A stretch of 32,520 nucleotides of DNA from Segatella cerevisiae (GTDB lineage: Bacteria > Bacteroidota > Bacteroidia > Bacteroidales > Bacteroidaceae). The notes beneath the pieces were generated by a model, which was given only the letters and a program-made list of their open reading frames with translations, did not search any database and was not told the origin of the DNA. The DNA lies in NCBI RefSeq assembly GCF_024054555.1, contig NZ_JAMXLY010000041.1:1-32520 (forward strand). Direction: 5' to 3'. A program made the translations under genes and the position numbers. Positions 8,295-14,954 of the stretch are shown one piece after another (position 1 is the stretch's first letter; each line of letters begins with the position of its first letter).

Positions 8295-8986
8295 TTATAG
8301 TTCAGCAACAAGGGAAAGAAAAGAAAGGCAGTGAGGATAAATCGGAGACCTTGATTCATAAGATTCTGTTTCCCAAGAAATCAACGGATGTTCTTTCGAG
8401 CAATCTATGGCTGATAAATGAAGATTATATACATTATCAGGGAATTTCCGACACAAAATTCAGTTTGATGGAGTATAAAGGTGAATCCCTTTTTAGAAAA
8501 GATCTTACAGAAGAAGAACGAAAAAGACTGAATAGTTTCAACCAAAAGAGACTGACGCGCCGCCCAGATATACTACTTTTTCCAACCGAGCGTAAGTGTA
8601 TAATCATTGAATTGAAAGGTATCTCGGTGCCCGCATCAAAATATATAAATCAAGTCTTCGATTATGCTGGATTGCTAAGAGAATTTGCCAAGGATAAATT
8701 TATGATTGATGATTTCTACTGTTTCTTGATAGGCGAAGAATTCAGCTATGAAGATGTCAAAAGAGCACATACACAGTTTAACTATGATTATACTAAAACA
8801 TACATGTTCTTAGAAGATGAGCGTGGTGTTTATGGAGGATCACGAGATGATGCACGAATCCGTTTCGTCGTTTGTCGTTACTCAGATCTTCTTAAACGTG
8901 CTCAGCTCCGCAATAAAATATTCACCGACAAGATTTCCACTAAGCATAATGGCACTGGAAATGTAAACAGCGAGTGTTCTATTTAG
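8295..8986 (+). pseudogene. PD-(D/E)XK nuclease half of the IS-split GHKL ATPase gene
   Basis: This is the 3' part of the gene that starts at 5200. Rejoining c6700 with tt8295-8296 recreates a leucine codon and keeps the frame, so residues from LIVQQQGKEKKG onward follow the Lys-rich end of the ATPase part. The conserved core reads RRPDILLF (D592 of the restored protein), CIIIELKG (E606, K608) and QVFDYAG (Gln/Tyr). This D...ExK...QxxxY order is a PD-(D/E)XK nuclease signature. The open frame extends back into the IS, but only to a TTG at 8252, and the first internal ATG lies about 70 residues in, so a stable product is doubtful. The original protein probably used ATP-driven dimer closure to control cleavage; that is inference. 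Confidence 0.75.
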
Positions 8987-9012
8987 ATATGCCGTATAAT
9001 GTAATAAAGCCC

Positions 9013-9320
9013 GCCTTGACTTTATGAAAAGGATTTCTGACCAGCTGACCAAAGATTAAAATCTCTTGTAAGCGTCCTAAATAGGCATTTTACTTGACAT
9101 TTAATAAATATTACTTTTATGCTTACATCTAAAATTAATAATTATGTTGAGTACAAAAGATTATGTGGAACTGTTCTTCCTATATAAAACGGAAGGCATG
9201 AAAATAATACCCGATCAATTGGCCAACCCATTCCAATCTTTTTAATTCATCTGTGACTTAAAGTCAGGAGCACGTGGAGTGCCTTGCTGATACGATATGT
9301 ATATTAATTGGGTATGTACT
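9013..9320 (+). repeat. Cassette-associated intergenic repeat, copy B (one partial plus one fuller unit)
   Basis: Two units can be seen. The first (9013-9067) ends in CAAAGATTAAAATCTCTT, matching copy C, and is followed by TAAGCGTCCTAAATAGG, shared with copy A. The second (about 9196-9320) carries TCAATTGGCCAACC (as in A), GTGACTTAAA (as in C) and CCTTGCTGATACGATAT (9282-9298), which is identical over 17 nt to copy D. Its end folds as GTGCC...TGAT...ATTA...GGTAT; several pairs are G-T here where D has G-C or A-T. The 426 bp from 8987 to 9412 contain no convincing gene. Confidence 0.55.
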
Positions 9321-9361
9321 GATATCATTTTTGCGTTTTCTTTGATGAAAAAGTGGCAAGA

Positions 9362-9395
9362 TTGGTGGTGTGATCAAAACTTTTTGCTAACTTTG
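9362..9395 (+). promoter_or_regulatory. Promoter of the small-protein/GNAT operon
   Basis: TAACTTTG (TAnnTTTG) at 9388-9395 lies 18 bp before the ATG at 9413. A weak TTGG at 9362-9365, 22 bp upstream, may serve as the -33 box. Confidence 0.5.
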
Positions 9396-9412
9396 CAAAA
9401 AATAGATAGTAT

Positions 9413-9580
9413 ATGGCTATAGTAATTAAACCAATACCGGTTCTTACGGGTAAAGCTGCTGAACGGTTCAATAGGCTGGCAGAAAATGTCTCTGCCAGGA
9501 GACATACTATTATCACAGAGGATATGCGACAGGCTATCAAGCGTATGCAGGACCGTTCGCGTAAACTTGTTATCAAGTAA
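9413..9580 (+). CDS. Small 55-residue protein upstream of a GNAT acetyltransferase (candidate antitoxin)
   Basis: This short ORF encodes MAIVIKPIPVLTGKAAERF, then a charged, probably helical region ending DRSRKLVIK. It begins just after a TAnnTTTG promoter and ends 18 bp before the GNAT gene, a layout typical of antitoxin-toxin operons. The KPIPVLTGxAAERF opening is the part most likely to be conserved. It is shorter than the usual DUF1778/TacA ribbon-helix-helix antitoxins (about 90 residues), so it may be a different type of partner or only a DNA-binding regulator. Antitoxin function is inferred from position. Confidence 0.6.
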   Translation: MAIVIKPIPVLTGKAAERFNRLAENVSARRHTIITEDMRQAIKRMQDRSRKLVIK

Positions 9581-9598
9581 GCTAAGAATAGTAGACAA

Positions 9599-10237
9599 AT
9601 GAGTTCATTTGACTACGATATTATTGAACGCTGTGAGTTCTACCCATTGTCTGAAGAACTTGCAGCGTTGCCGTTTTATTGTGGAGATAGCGAAGGTGAC
9701 AAAGATCTTGAGGACTTTTTCCATAAGGGGGCATTGCTATATGCTAAAGAACGACTTGGCAAGACATATTGCTTCATTGACAATAATGGTGACCACACAC
9801 AGGTAGTAGCATTCTTCACTGTGTCCAACGATAGTGTGAAGACTACCTTTATTCCTAAGAGTTCTACTAATAGAGTTCAACGCAAGGTCCCCGGACCAAA
9901 GCATCTTCGCTCTTATCCAGCTGTTCTCCTTGGAAGATTGGGCGTGAATAAGCTCTTTCAAGGAAAGAATTTCTTTGCAGGACAACAAGTAATCAATTAC
10001 GTTAAGACTTGGTTTATTGATGAAGATAATAAAACCGGTTGCCGATTCCTTGTAGTGGATGCTTACAATAAGAAAAATGTTTTGAATTTCTATCTCCGCA
10101 ACAAATTCAAGTTCCTTTATACGTCAGAATATGATGAGCGAGAGGCTACTCATATCGAAAAAGGAGAAACACTTCATACTCGGTTGATGTTCCTTGATTT
10201 GATGTATACGGATATAGTGGAGAAACCCAAACTTTAG
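9599..10237 (+). CDS. GNAT-family N-acetyltransferase (candidate toxin of a TA pair)
   Basis: This 212-residue protein has the GNAT layout. ALLYAKERLGKTYCFID and QVVAFFTVSND are the central strands. YPAVLLGRLGVNKLFQGKNF leads into the acetyl-CoA loop region (normally R/Q-x-x-G-x-G/A; here QGKNFFAG). FLVVDAYNKKNVLNFYLRNK is the typical C-terminal motif, with Tyr in the NFYLRNKF segment. An acidic N-terminal segment (GDSEGDKDLEDFF) resembles TacT-type enzymes, which acetylate aminoacyl-tRNA. It directly follows the 55-residue ORF under one promoter. Substrate is not predictable from sequence; the tRNA-acetylating toxin reading is inference from family and operon. Confidence 0.75.
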   Translation: MSSFDYDIIERCEFYPLSEELAALPFYCGDSEGDKDLEDFFHKGALLYAKERLGKTYCFIDNNGDHTQVVAFFTVSNDSVKTTFIPKSSTNRVQRKVPGPKHLRSYPAVLLGRLGVNKLFQGKNFFAGQQVINYVKTWFIDEDNKTGCRFLVVDAYNKKNVLNFYLRNKFKFLYTSEYDEREATHIEKGETLHTRLMFLDLMYTDIVEKPKL

Positions 10238-10283
10238 AATTAATAAGTTTGTATTGTTCTTCGGTAACTCTATATCATTAATA

Positions 10284-10330
10284 CTTGGAGTACCTTGCTG
10301 ATACGATATATACATCAATTGGGTACATAT
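10284..10330 (+). repeat. Cassette-associated intergenic repeat, copy D (3' part only)
   Basis: CCTTGCTGATACGATAT (10293-10309) is identical to copy B, and the end CATCAATTGGGTAC matches copies B and C. A two-step inverted repeat is visible: GTACC (10290-10294) with GGTAC (10322-10326), and TGAT (10299-10302) with ATCA (10314-10317). It lies between the GNAT gene and the next ORF. Confidence 0.55.
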
Positions 10331-10397
10331 TGTTTTCAGAAGACACTGGGAGATTAGCGAAATCCGGCAAGAGGGAACGAATAACAGAATCAGGAAA

Positions 10398-10895
10398 ATG
10401 ACATACGAAGAAATTTGGCGGAAGATAAAGGGTATGTCACAGAAACAGCGGAGCATGCTTGCGTATGAAATGACATTGAAGGGTTTCAATGTCGGATATA
10501 TCCATCCGCATTATTACTTTGACGCCAGGTCTGTTCATGATATTTTGTTCTATTCGCCCCATGGGCAGCATGAGATTCAGGACTCCGACGGCAAATATTA
10601 TGATGCATTGAAGGAAATCATGGAAAATGATAAGGAGATATATATCCAATTTAAACGATATTCGTGGCTCCCTCGCCTCATCAATGACTGGCGGGAGGGG
10701 AAAGTGATCAGGTCATATATCTGCTCACGGTTCAACTGCGGGTATGTCAATGCCTGGTACCGTATCCTGCCTGGCGACAGTCTGGCCGGAGAACGTCCGC
10801 GCTCGCTGTTTATCATGAAGAAGGATGGCAGCGAGGCGGTATACAGGATGACGGTTGTGCAGGGAAAGGACATGACTTTTACTTGTTCCTGCTAA
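10398..10895 (+). CDS. Unknown 165-residue protein with a recombined C-terminus
   Basis: I do not recognise the family. The N-terminal two thirds (MTYEEIWRKIKGMSQKQRS ... RLINDWREGKVIRSYI) is mixed charged and aromatic with no membrane segment. The last 45 residues from NAWYRILPGDSLAGERPRS through QGKDMTFT are nearly identical in protein and DNA to the end of a fragment at 12654-12893. The two copies diverge right after TTTTACTT, so this C-terminus (CSC) may be an artefact of recombination. No consensus promoter was seen; repeat copy D lies 70 bp upstream. It could be an accessory gene of the conjugative element. Confidence 0.5.
   Translation: MTYEEIWRKIKGMSQKQRSMLAYEMTLKGFNVGYIHPHYYFDARSVHDILFYSPHGQHEIQDSDGKYYDALKEIMENDKEIYIQFKRYSWLPRLINDWREGKVIRSYICSRFNCGYVNAWYRILPGDSLAGERPRSLFIMKKDGSEAVYRMTVVQGKDMTFTCSC
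10734..10886 (+). repeat. About 150-bp direct repeat, first copy
   Basis: From about AATGCCTGGTACC to ACATGACTTTTACTT this copy differs from 12738-12887 at only a few positions (CCT/CGT and GTTGTGC/GCTGCGC), plus a 9-bp indel at the 5' end after CAACTGCG. The pair flanks the AAA/DUF4143 gene. Confidence 0.85.
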
Positions 10896-11326
10896 AGCCG
10901 TCATCGAACCTCTTCCTCTACAATACAAGACGAAAGACAGGAATAGGTCAATCCGGACATTTTGTGTAAACAATGACATCCACTATGAATGAAGGTTGTC
11001 GTAACTTCAAGATATTCAAAGCTGTACCATATGCAAAATTACAAAATAACCGGTGGATTGTTCGCCAGTCTGCTAAAGGATGTCTGATCTTGTGCCGAAC
11101 CCGGAATCGGGACTTGTATCTTAGTTGAATGGAAAAACGTTATAAATTAGTTTAGTTAACCGCCTTCAAATCTGACAACGCTTCTCTGGGATAGTCACGT
11201 TATTCTATGAAAGGGGTTTTCTGATATCTGAAAAATGAAATGTATTTGAATTTTCAAGAGAAAATGTGACTTTTTTATAATGTGTTTGAATTTGTTGTTG
11301 TATATTTGTGAAAAATAAAAAGAAAT
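10896..11326 (+). other. Gene-free stretch before the AAA/DUF4143 gene
   Basis: No credible frame exceeds a few dozen codons on either strand. TTGTCGTAACTTCAAG (10996-11011) nearly repeats TTGTTGTAACTTCAAG at 32110-32125. A promoter-like TATATTTG lies at the right end. Confidence 0.4.
11301..11308 (+). promoter_or_regulatory. -7 box of the AAA/DUF4143 gene
   Basis: TATATTTG fits TAnnTTTG and lies 18 bp before the ATG at 11327. No TTTG was found at the usual 19-21 bp spacing, so the promoter is weak or partial. Confidence 0.4.
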
Positions 11327-12631
11327 ATGGACAATAGATTAGAGAAAATCGCGAAGTTAAACTACTGGAGTGGTACTCAATTTGACAATGGCGTAATACG
11401 TTCATACTATTTAAAGAAAATATTGCCCTTTACCGGTAATCGGGTTATTAAAGTGATTACGGGGCAGCGACGGTCAGGAAAGAGTTATGTGATGCGGCAG
11501 ATGATCTCAGCCTTAATGCGTGATCATATCATAGAGCCTAGGCAAATATTATACATTAACAAGGAATTCTATTGCTATCAGTTTCTTCAAACTCCAGGTG
11601 ATTTAATGGATCTGTTTGAAATCTATTGCAAGGAAATTAATCCGAATAAAAAAACCTGGTTGTTTCTAGATGAGATTCAGAACTTAAAGGGATGGGAGAA
11701 GATAGTTGATTCTTTGTCACAGGATCCGAGTCTGGACTGCGAGGTGTTTTTGACAGGTAGTAACAGTAAACTGTTGTCAGGAGAACTTGCCACTTTGCTG
11801 TCGGCTCGTTACGTGGAATTTGAAGTCCAGCCGTTCAGTTATAAAGAGCATCTCCGGGCCTTGAATGAATCCGTGGTCTCCCGTCAGTCAATGATCAGAT
11901 ATCTTACTACCGGCGGACTTCCGGAATTTCTTAATTTAAAAGGTGAGGAAACCCGGCGGCATTATGTAGAATCAGTCAAGAATACGATTTTATTGAAAGA
12001 TATCGTGGAGCGTTATAATATCAAGGACGCAACATTACTGGACAGGATATTCTCTTATTTGACCAATAATTCTTCGTCTCTTGTTTCAATTGGCAATATT
12101 GTGAACGATCTGAATAATGAACAGAAAAGGAAAGATGTTAAAGCCCGTAAACAAAACTATGATACGGTATCCAGTTATATAGGGTATCTAGAAGATTCTT
12201 TTCTCATCCTGAAGGCTGTGAGATATGATCTTAAGGGAAGGGAGATTCTAAAAGGTGCGGCAAAGTATTACGTGAATGATAATTGCTATCACAATTATCT
12301 TTATGATAGCTATGGTTATGGTCAGGGCTCATTGCTTGAAAATTATGTCTATCAGGCATTGCGGCGTGCCGGCTTTATCATTTATATAGGGAAGATGCTG
12401 AATCGGGAGGTGGATTTTATCGCTAAGAAACAGGATCGTATATTGTATGTCCAGTCCTCGTGGACTATAGATGACGATATAACGGCTGCACGAGAATATC
12501 GGTCTCTTGAAGCTATAACGGACAATTATTCTAAAATCATTGTCTCAATGGATGACATTGCGAAAAAAAACCGCAATGGAATTGAAAATGTCCAGGCTTG
12601 GAAATTGGAAGATTACCTCGGAATAGAATGA
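11327..12631 (+). CDS. AAA-family ATPase with C-terminal DUF4143 domain
   Basis: This 434-residue protein belongs to the AAA_14/DUF4143 group of archaeal-bacterial ATPases. Walker A is GQRRSGKS (46-53), Walker B WLFLDEIQNL (111-120), and the sensor segment VFLTGSNSKLLSGELA (140-155) is followed by Arg161. The DUF4143 part contains GSLLENYVYQALRRAG, then REVDFIAKKQDRILYVQ, which resembles a degenerate PD-(D/E)XK core (Asp present, Gln where the catalytic Lys region would be). Such genes are frequent, patchily distributed and often transferred in Bacteroidales; their cellular role is unclear. It has its own -7 box and stands alone between two near-identical 150-bp repeats, suggesting arrival as a unit. 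Confidence 0.85.
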   Translation: MDNRLEKIAKLNYWSGTQFDNGVIRSYYLKKILPFTGNRVIKVITGQRRSGKSYVMRQMISALMRDHIIEPRQILYINKEFYCYQFLQTPGDLMDLFEIYCKEINPNKKTWLFLDEIQNLKGWEKIVDSLSQDPSLDCEVFLTGSNSKLLSGELATLLSARYVEFEVQPFSYKEHLRALNESVVSRQSMIRYLTTGGLPEFLNLKGEETRRHYVESVKNTILLKDIVERYNIKDATLLDRIFSYLTNNSSSLVSIGNIVNDLNNEQKRKDVKARKQNYDTVSSYIGYLEDSFLILKAVRYDLKGREILKGAAKYYVNDNCYHNYLYDSYGYGQGSLLENYVYQALRRAGFIIYIGKMLNREVDFIAKKQDRILYVQSSWTIDDDITAAREYRSLEAITDNYSKIIVSMDDIAKKNRNGIENVQAWKLEDYLGIE

Positions 12632-12653
12632 CTATTACTTTCACAGTGGTAAT

Positions 12654-12893
12654 GTGGGGGAGCTGGCATCAAAATTGCAACAGGTAATAGCGCATCCGCT
12701 GGAACACGTGGAGTATGACATGAGCAAGTATATTTACGTTCCAACTGCGAATGCGTGGTACCGTATCCTGCCTGGCGACAGTCTGGCCGGAGAACGTCCG
12801 CGCTCGCTGTTTATCATGAAGAAGGATGGCAGCGAGGCGGTATACAGGATGACGGCTGCGCAGGGAAAGGACATGACTTTTACTTTATTGTAA
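12654..12893 (+). pseudogene. Fragment sharing the C-terminus of the 165-residue protein
   Basis: The frame begins with GTG and encodes MGELASKLQQVIAHPLEHV, then 40 or so residues nearly identical to the end of the ORF at 10398-10895 (NAWYRILPGD ... QGKDMTFT). Its N-terminal part differs completely, and no promoter or clear start is present. It is more likely the remainder of a duplicated or recombined gene than an independent gene. Confidence 0.5.
12738..12887 (+). repeat. About 150-bp direct repeat, second copy
   Basis: This is the partner of 10734-10886; see that entry for the differences. The distance between copies is about 2 kb, almost all of it the AAA/DUF4143 gene and its leader. Confidence 0.85.
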
Positions 12894-12939
12894 CGGTACG
12901 ATACAGAGGAAAAACACACATATTTTTTGATTTATTTAA

Positions 12940-13176
12940 TTGATGTCATCTCAAGTTAATGAAATGAGCAACCGGAACGGCAGTCTGCTAAGAGGCTTGG
13001 TAATCGTTTCGGATCTGTTGCTCCTGAATGTTTATACGTGGGTTTATACGGAGGTCATCGGATCTCTGTTTACAAGGATCAAGAGTTTCTGGCTGACAAT
13101 CTGGGATGTGATCTCTGGAAAGAATGATGCAGTCTACTTCTTAAGGAGCAACAGATGGGATTATTACCTTCAATAA
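12940..13176 (+). pseudogene. Possible N-terminal remnant of a sugar-phosphate transferase
   Basis: The 78-codon frame contains SNRNGSLLRGLVIVSDLLLLNVYTW, a short basic start followed by one hydrophobic helix, resembling the N-terminus of undecaprenyl-phosphate sugar phosphotransferases. The rest (RIKSFWLTIWDVISGKNDAVYF) is not recognisable, and the protein is far shorter than that family (over 400 residues). It lies in a decayed stretch beside a broken helicase. The assignment is tentative; it could also be a spurious frame. Confidence 0.3.
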
Positions 13177-13200
13177 TTTTTAAGCCATAGTGTGTCTTCC

Positions 13201-13401
13201 ATGAAGCTCTTTCATCTTTACGATTATCAGCAGGACATGAAGTAACGTATTGAGGAGGCGTTCAAATCCCATCAGTCCATGATGGCTCGGACACTGGGAA
13301 TGGTATGGATCGTGGCTCACCGGCGGGAACTAGTCTATCAGATTTCAGACACGATTACCTTCTATATCCCAGAGGACCCAGAAAACAGGTTTCGGTCCTG
13401 A
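13201..13401 (+). pseudogene. Remnant of a DEAD/DEAH-box helicase
   Basis: Translation from the ATG at 13201 gives MKLFHLYDYQQDMK, an in-frame stop (13243-13245), RIEEAFKSHQSMMAR, then VWIVAHRRELVYQI before a second stop. The DYQ.DM...RIEEAF.SH.S start and the VWIVAHRREL motif Ia are characteristic of Bacteroidales DEAD/DEAH helicases. The Walker A segment expected between them (MPTGTGKT-like) has been deleted, and everything after motif Ia is missing. It is clearly dead. It shows that an older helicase gene, often linked to restriction or defence systems, once stood here. Confidence 0.6.
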
Positions 13402-13466
13402 TAGAGGGCCTGAAATTCACTTACGTGAAGACACTGACGATTGATTATTCAACCGGGAGATTGCAG

Positions 13467-13509
13467 AAAGAGGAATGAGATTTGAGTTTCATTTCTCTTT
13501 TTGTTTTTG
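13467..13509 (+). terminator. Rho-independent terminator-like hairpin
   Basis: AAAGAGGAATGA (13467-13478) pairs with TCATTTCTCTTT (13489-13500) over 12 bp with one G-T pair and a 10-nt loop, followed by TTGTTTTTG. The short remnant frame upstream (FTYVKTLTIDYSTGRLQKEE) stops inside the stem at 13476-13478. It probably ended the now decayed transcription unit. Confidence 0.6.
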
Positions 13510-13682
13510 ATGCAACATGAAAGGAAACGAAAACTGTTACCAGTAATTCGTCAGTACAGTACCATGTTCGTTCACAGGAAAGTGGGAATATGTGATCGTA
13601 TCGGCGAATGGAATGGAATCGGTACCATATTACCAAATAGGAGATTATGACACCACTACGCTATGAAAGAATATAACACAGT

Positions 13683-14591
13683 TTAGTTGACGCCCTGACG
13701 ATCTTTTAAAATTTGATATTTTAGATGGTTTACTTTCAATATTTCCTCGATATTTTTGATCCTATTTAGGCGACTTTTGCTTATCTTGTTATAGTTTTGA
13801 CAGATTATTAGCCTTGGAATCTTATCTATTTTCAAATCTTGGATGTCCGATATTTTTGGAACAGGAAGACTTAAAGATTGCTTTATAATATAGAGAGTTT
13901 TGTAATAATCCTCAAGTGGTTTAGCATTCGCATCTATAAATTGACTGTACTCTTTCATTTGGGTTAATATCTCAGTATCACTCAGTCGGGAATCGATGAC
14001 TCGCTTTAGTTCTTCAAAATATAGTTTGTTATTTTCGATACCTACTAAATCGATACGTATAGTTTTTCTTTCTTCATTATAGAAACGATGAGCAAATTCG
14101 GAATCAATATATTTGTTACGGTTATGAAGGATAAGTGTGCCTTGAATTAATTTCTCTAATGTATTTTCACCATCAGAAACACCAGAGTAGAATTTAATTA
14201 TATTTTTCTTCAAAATACCTGGGTCTTTTTCTATTTCTTCTTTGCACTCTTGGTATATCGCATCATGTGAGGTTTTGCCATTACGTGTGGATATCCTGTA
14301 AAATCTTGTCTCTGATACGTTATCATGACCAAGGTATTTTGGATGCGTCTTCACAGACAGATCTTTATTTCTACTATTGTACTTGATTTCTGCAAGTCTA
14401 CCTCCATTGTAATAGGCCTCTATTATATTGTTTTTACGAACTTCTATATATAAATCATTATCTTCTTTGAGTTTTCTCCACCAAATTGGCGGATTCTGCT
14501 TTAGGATTTCAAATAATTTGTTGTTTGGGTCAAGCAGATTGTTTCCTAACTTTGATATTTCCATGTTCATACATTTTAAAGTTTGTATCAT
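13683..14591 (-). CDS. PD-(D/E)XK nuclease-like protein of unknown system
   Basis: This 302-residue protein has two parts. The N-terminal part (PPIWWRKLKEDNDLYIEVRKN, YYNGGRLAEIKY) recurs, as far as I recall, in hypothetical nuclease-like proteins of variable regions. The C-terminal part carries TIRIDLVGIENNKLYFEELKRV (Asp, then Glu-Leu-Lys) followed by QMKEYSQFI, giving the D...ExK...QxxxY order of PD-(D/E)XK nucleases. All three elements are present, so activity is plausible. The start overlaps the stop of an upstream 41-residue ORF (ATGA), so the two are translationally coupled behind a good promoter. A defence role is likely but unproven; it matches no named system that I can identify. 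Confidence 0.65.
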   Translation of the reverse strand: MIQTLKCMNMEISKLGNNLLDPNNKLFEILKQNPPIWWRKLKEDNDLYIEVRKNNIIEAYYNGGRLAEIKYNSRNKDLSVKTHPKYLGHDNVSETRFYRISTRNGKTSHDAIYQECKEEIEKDPGILKKNIIKFYSGVSDGENTLEKLIQGTLILHNRNKYIDSEFAHRFYNEERKTIRIDLVGIENNKLYFEELKRVIDSRLSDTEILTQMKEYSQFIDANAKPLEDYYKTLYIIKQSLSLPVPKISDIQDLKIDKIPRLIICQNYNKISKSRLNRIKNIEEILKVNHLKYQILKDRQGVN

Positions 14592-14713
14592 TTAAAGCGT
14601 TTAACGTTGTCAACAACTATTCGATATTTATATGCTTCTAAACATTGTTCTGCAGTAATATCTTTATTTACTCCATCAAAGAGATTTTTGTTAGTTTTAT
14701 AATCTTCTTCCAT
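14588..14713 (-). CDS. Small 41-residue protein coupled to the PD-(D/E)XK-like gene
   Basis: On the minus strand an ATG at 14713 opens a frame encoding MEEDYKTNKNLFDGVNKD, ending VVDNVKRFK. Its TGA shares ATGA with the start of the 302-residue gene. The sequence is soluble and charged, with no membrane segment. A consensus promoter lies about 80 bp upstream, so it would be the first gene of a two-gene operon. It could be an inhibitor or sensor partner of the nuclease, or a leader peptide whose translation opens the next start. No homologue is known to me. Confidence 0.55.
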   Translation of the reverse strand: MEEDYKTNKNLFDGVNKDITAEQCLEAYKYRIVVDNVKRFK

Positions 14714-14789
14714 GTAACGTTTTTAATTTTCTTCAAAGATAACTTCCACAGTTGTTTAGCTATTTTGATTTCTTCTAAACTTTACAAGG

Positions 14790-14820
14790 CAAAGATATAA
14801 AAAATAAGAAGTTGTGCAAA
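14790..14820 (-). promoter_or_regulatory. Promoter of the 41-residue/nuclease operon
   Basis: On the minus strand TTTG (14820-14817) and TATCTTTG (14797-14790) are separated by 19 bp, fitting the Bacteroidetes -33/-7 consensus. A second TATCTTTG occurs further downstream near 14740. Confidence 0.65.
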
Positions 14821-14954
14821 AATGGGATGATTAAATTACTCAAGAAACAGAAAATACATGATGTAATGAAGCCAACTGCAAATTTAGCAATTTGTTTGAA
14901 GAATTATGCTTTTGCACTTCGACCTTAACTTAGCCAATTACGTATGATTATTAT

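Noticed and set aside
11147..13696. Similar AGTTTAGTT(A/G)AC motifs near 11150 and 13680 as possible attachment sites around the AAA gene and decayed region
   Set aside because: The match is short and AT-rich, with no extended similarity.
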